A stretch of DNA of 64,000 nt, from assembly GCF_010365305.1 (NCBI RefSeq), contig NZ_CP048279.1, positions 1,240,001 through 1,304,000 of the forward strand, written 5' to 3'. The position numbers were made by a program, and so were the translations under genes. Source of the stretch: Staphylococcus sp. MI 10-1553. Lineage in GTDB: Bacteria > Bacillota > Bacilli > Staphylococcales > Staphylococcaceae. Positions 15,101 to 24,144 of the stretch are shown in pieces. Below the pieces are notes generated by a model. That model searched no databases. It saw only the letters and a list, made by a program, of their open reading frames with translations, and had not been told where the DNA came from. Position 1 is the first letter of the stretch; the number at the start of each line of letters is the position of its first letter.

Positions 15101-16792
15101 ATGTATAAAAATTATAACATGTTTCAACTTACACTTCCAATAGAAACTGAGATGTCTTTTCCAGAAAATGATATTGTATTTATTATTAACAAACTTGTAG
15201 AATCTATCCCCCAAGAAGCGTTTAATCCATATTATAGCCAAAGAGGTCCTTCATCATACCATCCAAAAATGATGTTAAAAATCATACTTTATAGTTATGC
15301 CCATTCTGTTTTTTCAGGACGAAGAATCGAGCATCTGTTAAAAGATAGTTGCCGAATGATGTGGCTTGCGCAAGGTCAAACGCCAACTTATAGAACCATC
15401 AATCGCTTTAGAGTGAACCCCCATATGATGGAATTTCTACATATTTTATTTGTCGGTTTAAGAGCACAGTTATTAGAAGATAAACTCATAACAGAGGATG
15501 TCATTTATATTGATGGCACAAAAATAGAAGCAAATGCGAATAAGTACACATTCCAGTGGCTGGCTAATACGAAGCGTTTTAGTCAGTCTGTCATTGAAAA
15601 ATCAACGGCTTTATATGAGCAACTCGTTTCTGAAGAGATTATTCCTGAAATCAAACGTGAATCTGGGCATGAATTAACAAGTGAAGAACTGAATCAAATA
15701 GAGACGCATTTAGGTCATAAAAATGATGCGCTCACGTCTGAAATTGAAACGACTCAAGATGTAGAGACAAGAAAAACCCTTAGAAAAGAAAGAAGTAAGG
15801 TGAGACAAAGTAAGAAAGCCATCCAAGATTTTAAAGACCGTAAAATCAAATATGACAAGCAAATGGAAATTTATGGTGACAGAAAAAGTTATTCAAAGAC
15901 CGACCACGATGCGACCTTCATGAGAATGAAAGATGATCATATGAGAAACGGCCAATTGAAACCGGGTTATAACCTACAAATCGCAACCCATAATCAATTC
16001 GTTTTAGCTTTTGGTGTTTACAGTTATCCAGGTGATACAAGAACGCTCGAACCATTTTTAAAATCCATCCACAATTTATATGGTGACATTCCAGAGTATA
16101 TTGTGGCAGATGCGGGTTACGGAAGTGAATACAACTATACCATGATACTCGATGAATTTGAGAAAACACCTTTAATCACTTATAGTATGTATCTCAAAGA
16201 GAAGCAGCGCAAATATAAAAACAATCCATTGATTACTGCTAACTGGGAATACCGTGAGATAGATGATTACTATATATGTCCTAACAAAAAGGAATTACAT
16301 TTCCAAAGTTACAGAAAGAAAAGAGATGGATACGGTATTCAAAGAGATTTTAAATTATATGCATGTGAAGAGTGTGTGGGCTGTCCATTACGAAGTCAAT
16401 GTATGAAGCAAAGTACGAACCCCAACACAAATAAACGCTTATTTAGAAATTTAACTTGGGACTATTTTAAAGCCTTCACAAATCAACAGCTTTCAGATCC
16501 AAAGACGAAACACATTTATCAAAAGAGAAAGATAGATGTTGAATCAACTTTTGGAAATCTGAAGGCTAATTTGGGTTTCCAAAGATTATCGGTTCGCACA
16601 AAATCAAAGGTTGAGTGTGAACTTGGCATCGCACTCATGGCAGTAAATATACGAAAACTAGCTAAAATAAGTGCTCGTTTTCGTTCGTTAATAAGAAAAA
16701 AGCCGTCAAATTCTAAAAAAATGAATTTTGACGTCTTTTTCTTAAAGGAGCTGAAGGTCTATGTCCCAGCCCCTAAAATATTAAGATTTTAA
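15101..16792 (+). CDS. IS1182-family transposase
   Basis: A 563-residue transposase starting MYKNYNMFQL. The N-terminal DUF772-type region includes SSYHPKMMLKIILYSY; the first catalytic Asp lies in VIYIDGTKIEAN; YIVADAGYGSEYN carries the second; a Cys cluster CEECVGCPLRSQCMK precedes the C-terminal E in DVESTFGNLKANLGF. The stop codon lies 19 bases beyond the IS end, in flanking DNA, and overlaps the 3' end of the convergent DUF1828 gene. No internal damage is visible. Confidence 0.9.
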   Translation: MYKNYNMFQLTLPIETEMSFPENDIVFIINKLVESIPQEAFNPYYSQRGPSSYHPKMMLKIILYSYAHSVFSGRRIEHLLKDSCRMMWLAQGQTPTYRTINRFRVNPHMMEFLHILFVGLRAQLLEDKLITEDVIYIDGTKIEANANKYTFQWLANTKRFSQSVIEKSTALYEQLVSEEIIPEIKRESGHELTSEELNQIETHLGHKNDALTSEIETTQDVETRKTLRKERSKVRQSKKAIQDFKDRKIKYDKQMEIYGDRKSYSKTDHDATFMRMKDDHMRNGQLKPGYNLQIATHNQFVLAFGVYSYPGDTRTLEPFLKSIHNLYGDIPEYIVADAGYGSEYNYTMILDEFEKTPLITYSMYLKEKQRKYKNNPLITANWEYREIDDYYICPNKKELHFQSYRKKRDGYGIQRDFKLYACEECVGCPLRSQCMKQSTNPNTNKRLFRNLTWDYFKAFTNQQLSDPKTKHIYQKRKIDVESTFGNLKANLGFQRLSVRTKSKVECELGIALMAVNIRKLAKISARFRSLIRKKPSNSKKMNFDVFFLKELKVYVPAPKILRF

Positions 16793-17557
16793 AGTTGAAA
16801 TAATTTTTTCTTTATCTGACCAATATAATATCGAAAGATTTTCATGTTCTGCAGCCTGGAGAGCTTTATCACTAATAGTGTGGTCTATATCATTAGCTAT
16901 AATAAACATTCTTGGCAATAAATTATTCCTAGATGGTCTATTATCTTTTACATCTCTATACATATAAACATCGTTGGTAACTTTATTGAAGTCTAAATTA
17001 TTTGCGAAGTTAATGAGTTTTTCTGATTGGGATTTCGTTCCCGGTAAAATGTAATCGATAGAATACTTTATACCTGATTCACCGGCTACTGACACTTCAG
17101 CAGATCCTGCTATATCTTCTTCGTATAGAAAGTTAAACACATCTTCATAAAACATGGATGAAACATTATTTCTAGAGGTTATGGTAAGATCATAAATTTT
17201 TAGAATACCTTGAATTAAATCGTGTTTAGATTGAGCGAAACTCTCATTTTTAACATGAGCGATAATTTCCTCGTTTTTTAAACTTAAATTAAATTGATTT
17301 AATATGCTTTGTATTATTCTATTTCTAGCTTTAGTATTTGTGTTTACATTAGACATCTTTAGTTCGTTTAAAGTTAAACCATCATCTGATAATATGATTG
17401 AGCCATCAGGACAAAAATCAGCATATATTCTTATGAAATCATTTAAGTGGTTTCTAAACGGCGTGGTAATTTCTGTAGTACTATCTAACTCTTTATATTT
17501 ATAACTTTGTTTTAACCAGTTAAAATAATCATTCATCATTTGTTCGATAGTTTCCAT
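16781..17557 (-). CDS. DUF1828/DUF1829 domain protein of phage lysogeny region
   Basis: Start METIEQMMND after CGGAGGGATAAATA; 258 residues. The N-terminal ~100 residues fit DUF1828 (ITTPFRNHLNDFI, DGSIILSDDGLTLNEL) and the C-terminal part DUF1829 (GIKYSIDYILPGTKSQ, FIIANDIDHTISD). Such genes are common near integrases in Gram-positive prophages and often associate with defence genes; molecular activity is not known to me. It forms a two-gene minus-strand unit with the next gene. Its C-terminus is apparently complete although IS1182 ends 8 bases away. Confidence 0.7.
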   Translation of the reverse strand: METIEQMMNDYFNWLKQSYKYKELDSTTEITTPFRNHLNDFIRIYADFCPDGSIILSDDGLTLNELKMSNVNTNTKARNRIIQSILNQFNLSLKNEEIIAHVKNESFAQSKHDLIQGILKIYDLTITSRNNVSSMFYEDVFNFLYEEDIAGSAEVSVAGESGIKYSIDYILPGTKSQSEKLINFANNLDFNKVTNDVYMYRDVKDNRPSRNNLLPRMFIIANDIDHTISDKALQAAEHENLSILYWSDKEKIISTLKS

Positions 17558-17578
17558 TATTTATCCCTCCGTTTCATT

Positions 17579-18028
17579 CTACAATAAGCTTGGTTCTATT
17601 ATAACATTATCACGCTTTATATTAGTGTAATCCATAAAAAATTCCAATGAGTCTATAAGCTCATCTACTAAATTTATATTTTCAATTTCTTTTAATGGAA
17701 TAGCTATACCACCATTATCATATTCATCAGTAATAATATGTATATGTGGCGTGGGTATTCTTTCGTAATTCGGTGGGTTAGCGTGATCGCTTCCATTAAC
17801 ATCAAATCTGATCATATTACTTTTATAGTTATTACTATTTAATATTATAGTTAAATTATGAGGGTTTCTATGACCACCTTTATTAATTATAAGTGTAAAT
17901 TTCTCTGTATCATCAATAATGTGAAACAGCTTATGTTTAGTTTGTTCGCCAACAACAGGTATATTAACTATATTATTTTCGAAAACTTTTATTTTTTTAA
18001 GTAACTTTTCATATAATTCTCTTTCCAT
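17579..18028 (-). CDS. DUF6978-like protein
   Basis: Start MERELYEKLL after TGGAGGTTGAGGG; 149 residues. Recognisable segments are NKGGHRNPHNLTIIL, MIRFDVNGSDHANP and PTPHIHIITDEYDNGGIAIPL, with several conserved His/Asn/Asp that could form a small active or metal site. I place it in DUF6978 from memory. It ends 21 bases before the DUF1828 gene on the same strand, so the two are probably co-expressed and may be partners. Confidence 0.55.
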   Translation of the reverse strand: MERELYEKLLKKIKVFENNIVNIPVVGEQTKHKLFHIIDDTEKFTLIINKGGHRNPHNLTIILNSNNYKSNMIRFDVNGSDHANPPNYERIPTPHIHIITDEYDNGGIAIPLKEIENINLVDELIDSLEFFMDYTNIKRDNVIIEPSLL

Positions 18029-18074
18029 CCCTCAACCTCCATTTAAAAAGGGTAGGCGTACTACCCCTGAATAG

Positions 18075-18597
18075 TTAATCTTTTAAACTCGATATAATAA
18101 CGCTTAGAACTTGCCCTTTATCACCTAGAACATAACTGACATAGTAGTCTTTATTTAATGATTTTGAGTGATATTTTTGTTTAATATCACTGATATTTGA
18201 AACAAATTCTGCATCATCTGCCATATAATCACGCGCATGTTGATTCAAAAATTCTTTATCTATGTTTCTATCTACAGGAAATTTACCAAAAGACTTTTCT
18301 GCCTGAAGTATGTTGTCAGTATCTCCTAAAAGGTAGGTTGTGCCGTTTATCACCACCATGCTTTTTTCCGCGTCGTGTGGCTCAGTTAATTTTCCATACA
18401 CGGTATTGTCCTGTGGTGTTGCTGCTACTGTTTCAGTCGACTCTTTTTCTTCTTTTTCTGACTCTTTTTCTACTTTCTCAGCTTTTTCAGATTCTTTTTC
18501 GGTTTCTTTTTTATCGCTCTCTGTTACTTTTGTGTCTTCAGTTTCGTCATCATCTGAATGGCTGCCACATGAGCCAAACAATAATAGTAATACGATG
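18075..18597 (-). pseudogene. Prophage lipoprotein missing its start (possible superinfection-exclusion protein)
   Basis: The frame reads VIVLLLLFGSCGSHS at its N-terminal edge: the hydrophobic part of a lipoprotein signal and the lipobox Cys are kept, but no Met-Lys-Lys start exists because the sequence changes to terminase DNA at ~18598. A Glu/Lys/Ser-rich linker follows, then a folded domain ending VLSVIISSLKD. In temperate phages a lipoprotein between integrase and repressor often excludes related phages (Ltp type). A TTG at 18581 could start a cytoplasmic form. Confidence 0.6.
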
Positions 18598-19134
18598 ACG
18601 CAAGATGAATTGAAACAGATACCGATGAAACAATATTTTTGTGGTGTTGACTGGGGATATGAGCATTATGGTGTGATTGTTGTGTTTGGTATGGGCTATG
18701 ATGATAGATTTTATTTAATTGAGGAGCACGCAAAGCAGCACGCTTTCATTGAAGAATGGGTACGTATCGCGCATGACATTAAAGCGCGGTATGGTGATAT
18801 TCCTTTTTATTGCGACTCAGCGCGTCCGGAACACGTAGCTAAGTTTCAAGATGAGGGCATCAATGCGGTATATGCAGATAAGCGGATTATGCGCGGTGTG
18901 GAGTTAGTGGCGCATTACTTTAAAAATGATAAGCTTAGAATTTTATACGACGCTTGTCCTCGATTTGCCTCAGAGATTTATAACTATGCGTGGGACACTA
19001 AAAAAGATTTACCGATGAAAGAATACGATGACGTGATGGATGCGATGCGTTATGCGTTACTCACGTTTGTAGAAACATTCGAACAAAGAAGTGTTGAAGA
19101 TGAAATTGATTTAATTCAACAATTAGGAATTTAG
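18595..19134 (+). pseudogene. terL: Large terminase subunit, nuclease domain only
   Basis: About 179 residues remain. RNase H-fold nuclease motifs are clear: YFCGVDWGYEHYG, FYCDSARPEH and the C-terminal DDVMDAMRYALL. The whole N-terminal ATPase (Walker A/B) half is gone; upstream sequence is the antisense of the lipoprotein gene and no ribosome site is present. The prophage therefore cannot package DNA by itself. It is followed directly by the portal gene. Confidence 0.8.
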
Positions 19135-19142
19135 GTGATAGA

Positions 19143-20555
19143 ATGCGGTTTAAACCTGACAGTAATTTAATATTTACGTGTAAAGACGTTGATGATTTGT
19201 TAGCCAAAAATGGTGAAAAATTGTTAACGTTTTTTAATTTACATCGAGATCAGCAACGTCCTCGATTACAAGAGCTGCTCGATTATTATTTGACGAATAA
19301 TAAGGGAATCAATCAACGTCCGGGACGTGATGAACCATACGCGGATTATCGTATTGCGCACGCGTTTGTGAAGAATGGTACGGACTTTATTCGCGGTTAT
19401 ATCGGTGGGAATGAAATCACATTCCGCGATGAGCAATATGCTGATGAGATTCAACACATTAATGACATTAACGATGCACATGTTGTTAACGTTGAGATTT
19501 TAGAAGACTGTATTATTTATGGACGCGCTTATGAGATTGTGTATCGTAATACGGACAATCAAGACATCTTTAAGCGGTTAGATCCAAAAAATGTGTTTGT
19601 GATCTACAGTGACGACATTGAAGTTGAACCTCTTGCAGCAGTACGGTATCGGTCTGAAAAAATAAACGGTAAAGATGTGACGCTGATTGATTTCTATACC
19701 GCTGATTATCGTGCTTATTTTTACGTGGATAATAACCGTTTAAGAGAACGTGCAGATATGCCACAAGAGCTGAATATGCATCATATGCTACAGATTCATG
19801 AGTATAATGCGAATCGGTTCCGACAGGGTGTGTTTGAAAATGTACTCGATTTAATCGATGCGTATGATTATGCGGAATCTGATACGGCTAACTATATGAC
19901 GGACTTGAATGATGCGATGCTAAAAATTGAGGGGCATTTAGACTTAGATATTGAAGAGGCTAAAAAGATGCGGAAGTCCCGTATTATTTTAGCAAAAACA
20001 AAACCTGATGCATCCGGCCGTATCGGTAATGCGAATGTCGATTATATTTATAAGCAGTATGACGTTGCTGGCGTTGAAGCATACAAGAAGCGTATTCAAA
20101 AAGACATCCACAAGTTTACGAATACGCCTGATTTATCCGATGAACATTTCGGTGGGGTGCAGTCGGGTGAGGCAATGAAATATAAGTTATTCGGACTTGA
20201 ACAGTTACGCGTGACGATTGAAAGACAACTGACGAAAGGCTTTAAACGTCGGTTTGCGATTATTCAAAGTGTGCGGAATCACTTGAATGATAATGTCGAT
20301 TTTACGGATATGCGTATTGAGTTTAAGCCTAACATCCCGCAATCCTTAGCAGAATATGCAGATATCTTTATTAAGCTTGGCGGTCGCGTGAGTCAAGAAA
20401 CGTTGTTATCGTGGTTACCGAATATTGAGAATCCTAAAGAAGAACTTGAAAAAGTGAAAGCGGAGGAGCAAGAGACATCGGATAGTCATCATTACCACGA
20501 CGCCATGCCTGTGCAACAAGAGAAAGCGGATATAAACAATGTCGAACTTGAGTGA
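19143..20555 (+). CDS. Phage portal protein (SPP1 type)
   Basis: 470 residues, starting 8 bases after the terminase stop. Features of SPP1-type portals: an N-terminal NKGINQRPGRDEPYADYRIAHAF region, then LEDCIIYGRAYEIVY, the FKRLDPKNVFVIYS block, and a long helical C-terminal part with SDEHFGGVQSGEAMKYKL. It forms the dodecameric ring through which DNA enters the capsid. It overlaps the minor head gene by 17 bases. Appears intact. Confidence 0.85.
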   Translation: MRFKPDSNLIFTCKDVDDLLAKNGEKLLTFFNLHRDQQRPRLQELLDYYLTNNKGINQRPGRDEPYADYRIAHAFVKNGTDFIRGYIGGNEITFRDEQYADEIQHINDINDAHVVNVEILEDCIIYGRAYEIVYRNTDNQDIFKRLDPKNVFVIYSDDIEVEPLAAVRYRSEKINGKDVTLIDFYTADYRAYFYVDNNRLRERADMPQELNMHHMLQIHEYNANRFRQGVFENVLDLIDAYDYAESDTANYMTDLNDAMLKIEGHLDLDIEEAKKMRKSRIILAKTKPDASGRIGNANVDYIYKQYDVAGVEAYKKRIQKDIHKFTNTPDLSDEHFGGVQSGEAMKYKLFGLEQLRVTIERQLTKGFKRRFAIIQSVRNHLNDNVDFTDMRIEFKPNIPQSLAEYADIFIKLGGRVSQETLLSWLPNIENPKEELEKVKAEEQETSDSHHYHDAMPVQQEKADINNVELE

Positions 20556-21891
20556 TTACTGGTTAGAGCGCGCAAAAATGTTCATCCAGTCTGAAACATT
20601 AGAAGATGCTGCAAAGGTTGCTGAAATTGAGCGCATTGTGGCGATGATGTTTGCGGATATCTACAAAAACTTGTTGGCCTATTATGGGAAGCTTGCGACA
20701 GCTGAAGGGATTGACTGGCGAGAAGCGAAAAAGATTGTGGATGCGTTCGATGTTGAAATGTTTCAAATGCAAGCAAAAGCCTATGTTGAAAATAAAGACT
20801 TTAGTGAAAAAGCGAATGAAGAGCTGAAGCGTTATAACACGACCATGTATGTGAATCGTGAGCAGTTGTTAAAGCATGAGCTCGGTTTGATTGTGACGAA
20901 AGCCTATGCGGAACAAGAGAAAGTGGTGAATCATCACTTACAAGATAGCGTGACACGTACACTGAAACATCAAGCAGGTATTTTAGGTGCGGATGTGCAT
21001 GTAAAGCAGTCAGATGTTGAAGCGATTGTGTATTCTAACTTTGGCAAGCTGAATTGGTCTGAGCGACTCTGGAATAATCAAGATGAACTCAGAAAAGATG
21101 TTGAGCGGATGGCAAGCCATGTGATGTTACGTGGGCGTCATCCGTATGAGTTTGTGCCGGAGATACGTAAGAAGCAGAAGCAGACAGTCGCTAATACAAA
21201 AAGGCTATTGATTACCGAAGCTGCACGCGTCCAAACGGAAGCACAGAAAATGCACTATTTAGAAACGATGGGCGACGATGCCGAATATGAGTTTGTGGCG
21301 AAACGTGATGAAAAGACGTCTAAAATCTGTCGTCATTATGATAAAAAAGTTTTTAAAGTGAAAGACATGGTACCTGGTGTCAATGCCCCGCCGATGCATC
21401 CCCATTGTCGAAGTACGACAGTGCCACATGTAGGCAACTGGCGTGATAAGTTTTTCAAAGATAGACAAGGGAAGTACAGGGTTGAGTACAAAGAAGTTTT
21501 ACAAAAATTAGCTAAAGAAGACATGACGGAAGCTCTTGAAAATGGTAAAATAAAAAAAGAATTAAACGTAGATAAACAGAACCGACACCAGTTAGGTCAT
21601 CAATTGTATGAAGCATATAAGAAAAAGAATTTACAAAAAGGGCTTCCAATACCAAGCTTTACGATATTAGACAATGATGAACTCAATGCGTTAATAATTC
21701 AAAAAGCTGGTAAGGGTCGTTTAATCACTAGTGACACAGGTGAATGGAAGAACAAAGAAGTCATTGATTTTGGCAGGGTTATAGGAAAAGATTATATGGA
21801 CGGTAGATTTATAGAAACAAGATTAGGGACTGTACACTATTCAAAAACAGGCACCCATGTTATACCGAACGGAAAGGATGAGGCACAATGA
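20539..21891 (+). CDS. Phage minor head protein (SPP1 gp7-like) fused to a C-terminal Ntox50-like toxin domain
   Basis: 450 residues. Residues ~1-310 form the SPP1 gp7/Mu gpF-like head-morphogenesis protein, ending in the conserved PPMHPHCRSTTVPH motif. After a linker (~310-345) comes a separate domain: VDKQNRHQLGHQLYE, GKGRLITSDTGEWKNKEVIDFG and the end TVHYSKTGTHVIP. This agrees with the polymorphic toxin type 50 (Ntox50, predicted RNase) pattern as I recall it. The gp7 family is injected or capsid-bound, which could deliver a toxin. A small partner gene overlaps its 3' end. Confidence 0.75.
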   Translation: MSNLSDYWLERAKMFIQSETLEDAAKVAEIERIVAMMFADIYKNLLAYYGKLATAEGIDWREAKKIVDAFDVEMFQMQAKAYVENKDFSEKANEELKRYNTTMYVNREQLLKHELGLIVTKAYAEQEKVVNHHLQDSVTRTLKHQAGILGADVHVKQSDVEAIVYSNFGKLNWSERLWNNQDELRKDVERMASHVMLRGRHPYEFVPEIRKKQKQTVANTKRLLITEAARVQTEAQKMHYLETMGDDAEYEFVAKRDEKTSKICRHYDKKVFKVKDMVPGVNAPPMHPHCRSTTVPHVGNWRDKFFKDRQGKYRVEYKEVLQKLAKEDMTEALENGKIKKELNVDKQNRHQLGHQLYEAYKKKNLQKGLPIPSFTILDNDELNALIIQKAGKGRLITSDTGEWKNKEVIDFGRVIGKDYMDGRFIETRLGTVHYSKTGTHVIPNGKDEAQ

Positions 21892-22082
21892 AATTGTGGA
21901 CATATGTAGGAGAAAATGCAATTGTAGAATTGATGAATGGTAAAAAATTTGTGGGTAAAGTTACAAATTTTGAAGATGAAATAGCTAATAACAGTGGAGA
22001 GAATTCTATACACTTCGATGATGGTATAGGGTTATATGATTTCGATGAAAGTGAAATTAAATCAATTGAAATTTTAGAATAA
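21888..22082 (+). CDS. Small LSM/Sm-like protein, candidate immunity partner of the toxin domain
   Basis: 64 residues; the ATG overlaps the toxin stop (ATGA), so synthesis is coupled. The core V-E-L-M-N-G-K-K-F-V-G-K-V and ...SEIKSIEILE resembles an Sm/LSM-like small beta barrel. Very acidic, as immunity proteins often are. A strong terminator follows at once, so toxin-tailed head gene and this gene end a transcription unit inside the head operon. The immunity role is inferred from position. Confidence 0.6.
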   Translation: MKLWTYVGENAIVELMNGKKFVGKVTNFEDEIANNSGENSIHFDDGIGLYDFDESEIKSIEILE

Positions 22083-22125
22083 GCACCGGATGAAACAGTA
22101 AATCAATCATCCTGGTGCTCTTTTT
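22083..22125 (+). terminator. Terminator after the head-toxin/partner pair
   Basis: AGCACCGGATGA pairs with TCATCCTGGTGCT, followed by T5. Behind it, up to 22260, lies a short gene-free stretch with the repeated word CCAAACCATGC (near 22171 and 22210). Confidence 0.75.
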
Positions 22126-22266
22126 ATACTCAATTTTAAGCTACTGTGCTGCAGTGGCTATTTTTTATGCCCAAACCATGCTTATGGCGTTAAAAGATGC
22201 AAGTGTAGTCCAAACCATGCAATGACATTAAACTTGCAAGAGTAGATTTAAATGAGGTGCGAAAAT

Positions 22267-22857
22267 ATGAAAGAACAATGGTTCAAGTTGAAGTTACAAT
22301 TTTTTAATGATGCGGGTACTGAAGAAAATACGGAAACAGATAATACTGTAGAAAATAGCGATTCGACTGAGGAAACGAAAGATACGGAACAGTTGACTGA
22401 AGCGCAATTGAAGTTAGTGAATGATCGTGTGAATGCAGAGATGCAACGACGTACGAAAGAGATGCGTCAACAGATTCAAGATGAGTTAGCTGAGAAGCAA
22501 AAAGAAGCTGATAAATTGCGTAAGATGAACGCCGAACAAAAGCATCAATACGAGCTTGAAAAGGCTGAAAAAGAACGTGATGCATATAAGCAACAACTTG
22601 AGTCATACAAGATGCGTCAAGAAGCGATGGCGATGTTTAGTGAGGCAGGCATGCAAGCCCCTGAATCTTTATTGAATATGGTCGTTCAAGATACAGCTGA
22701 AGCAACAAAAGAAGCTGTAGATAGCTTTGTTTCGATGGTGAATCAAGAAGTACAGCGTCAGTTAGAAAGTAAAGCGACACAAAGCCATGTTGTTGGGAAT
22801 CATGTGACGACACCGAAGCTTGAAACTGATGAAGCGTGGAAAACATTTTTAAATTAA
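22267..22857 (+). CDS. Phage capsid scaffolding protein
   Basis: Start MKEQWFKLKL after GAGGTGCGAAAAT; 196 residues. A short basic start, an acidic Thr/Glu-rich stretch and then a long coiled coil (Lys/Glu/Gln-rich, ~50-130) are typical of siphophage scaffolds (DUF4355-like). The C-terminal ~60 residues are the probable coat-binding tail. It directly precedes the major capsid gene. Confidence 0.8.
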   Translation: MKEQWFKLKLQFFNDAGTEENTETDNTVENSDSTEETKDTEQLTEAQLKLVNDRVNAEMQRRTKEMRQQIQDELAEKQKEADKLRKMNAEQKHQYELEKAEKERDAYKQQLESYKMRQEAMAMFSEAGMQAPESLLNMVVQDTAEATKEAVDSFVSMVNQEVQRQLESKATQSHVVGNHVTTPKLETDEAWKTFLN

Positions 22858-22871
22858 GAAAGGTTGATTTG

Positions 22872-23804
22872 ATGATGAAATTCAATTTACAATTTTTTGC
22901 TGATACGGGTACAGGCGGGACTGCAACACCTGCAGCAGCAACACAAACGAAAGTGGCACTGGGTGAAACGAAATTAAAGGACAAACACACTGGCATTGTA
23001 AAAACTGTGACAGATGCGAAGTCGTATGCGACACCTGCATTGATTACGGATGATGCGATTTATATGGAGGGGCGTTCATTCACTGTGATGAAAGGTGATG
23101 TGGCTGAATTACGCGACTACGACCGCACGCAAGCGAACCATATGGACAGCCCGAAAATTACTGAACGCACGTACTTCTTAGACCAAGAGAAGTATTGGGG
23201 TCGTTTTATCGATAAGCTTGATAAACGTGATACTGAAGGTAATATCGATGTGAACTATGTGGTTGCACGTCAATCGGCTGAAGTGGTCGCGCCTTATTTG
23301 GATAACTTACGCTTTAAAAACATTGCTCAGAATGCGAAAGAACACATTGCGGTTGCTGCGAATCGTGAGTACGATGCGGTTTTATCAGTCACTGAAAAGA
23401 TGACGGACGATATTGCGCCTGCAAACCGAACATTATTCGTAACGCCTGCTTTCTACACTAAAATTAAACAGCTTGTCATTCAATTGCCACAAGGGGATAA
23501 CAAGCAACAAGTGTTAAGTCAAGGTGTACAAGGTAAGTTAGATGGCTTTGTTGTTGTCGTTGTACCGACTAAGTTCTTACAGGGCGTTGAGGCGATTGCG
23601 GTTGCAGGTCAAGTGTGTGCGTCACCGCTTCAAGTGAACGAGACGAAAACAAACAGTAACATTCCTGGTCGCTTTGGCGAATCAGTTGAACAATTGCTTT
23701 ACACTGGTGCGTTTGTACCGGAAGAGTTACAAAAATTCATCTACACACTTGGTGGTACTGCTGTAGCGCCTAAAAAAGACGGTAAAGACGCTCATAAAAA
23801 ATAA
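22872..23804 (+). CDS. Major capsid protein
   Basis: Start MMKFNLQFFA after GAAAGGTTGATTTG; 310 residues. Lies behind the scaffold gene, in the normal place. Segments such as SFTVMKGDVAELRDYDR, the central QSAEVVAPYLDNLRF and NIPGRFGESVEQL fit an HK97-fold coat protein of Gram-positive siphophages. No disruption is seen. Confidence 0.8.
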   Translation: MMKFNLQFFADTGTGGTATPAAATQTKVALGETKLKDKHTGIVKTVTDAKSYATPALITDDAIYMEGRSFTVMKGDVAELRDYDRTQANHMDSPKITERTYFLDQEKYWGRFIDKLDKRDTEGNIDVNYVVARQSAEVVAPYLDNLRFKNIAQNAKEHIAVAANREYDAVLSVTEKMTDDIAPANRTLFVTPAFYTKIKQLVIQLPQGDNKQQVLSQGVQGKLDGFVVVVVPTKFLQGVEAIAVAGQVCASPLQVNETKTNSNIPGRFGESVEQLLYTGAFVPEELQKFIYTLGGTAVAPKKDGKDAHKK

Positions 23805-23820
23805 TTAGTGGGTGATTGAG

Positions 23821-24144
23821 ATGAAGGCTTTTGTGGATAAAGTCAAAAACCGTATTGGCATTGATGATCACTTACAAGACAAGTTGCTTTATGAAATCGT
23901 CACCAACGTTGTTGACGAGTTGAAATTACGTTTACCGAAAGAACAAGCGTTTATTCCGCAACCCCTTTACTTTATTGTGATTGAGGTTGCGGTGAAGCGT
24001 TATAACAAGGTAGGTTCTGAAGGTATGGTGTCGGAAAGTGTTGAAGGTCGTTCAATGTCGTATGAAGAAGACGACTTCAAGCAATATGACAGCTTCATTA
24101 ATAAGTTTTTTGATGATGGCTGCGGTGAGGTGTTGTTCTTTTGA
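23821..24144 (+). CDS. Head-tail connector (adaptor) protein
   Basis: Start MKAFVDKVKN after GGGTGATTGAG; 107 residues. A short helical protein (DHLQDKLLYEIVTNVVDEL, EVAVKRYNKVGSEGM) in the gp15-like adaptor position just after the capsid gene; the SEGMVSESVEGRSMSYEEDDF stretch is typical of this family. Forms the ring below the portal. Confidence 0.75.
   Translation: MKAFVDKVKNRIGIDDHLQDKLLYEIVTNVVDELKLRLPKEQAFIPQPLYFIVIEVAVKRYNKVGSEGMVSESVEGRSMSYEEDDFKQYDSFINKFFDDGCGEVLFF

Larger units (their letters stand above)
14944..16773 (+). mobile_element. IS1182-family insertion sequence
   Basis: GGGGCTGGGAC at 14944 and its inverse GTCCCAGCCCC ending 16773 bound one transposase gene. TAA flanks both ends, too short to call a target duplication. 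Upstream of the gene are a terminator hairpin and a start-hiding hairpin. The element looks complete and may be active. It replaced or abuts the integrase side of the second prophage. Confidence 0.8.

Noticed and set aside
14941..16776. TAA on both sides of IS1182 as target duplication
   Set aside because: Three AT bases are too little evidence in this AT-rich DNA.
18340..18594. Upstream extension of the terminase frame
   Set aside because: It is the antisense of the Glu/Lys/Ser-rich lipoprotein gene, has no ribosome site and no similarity to a terminase ATPase domain.
22140..22260. CCAAACCATGC repeats as a regulatory array
   Set aside because: Only two copies, no symmetrical arms, and no conserved spacing; too little to support a call.
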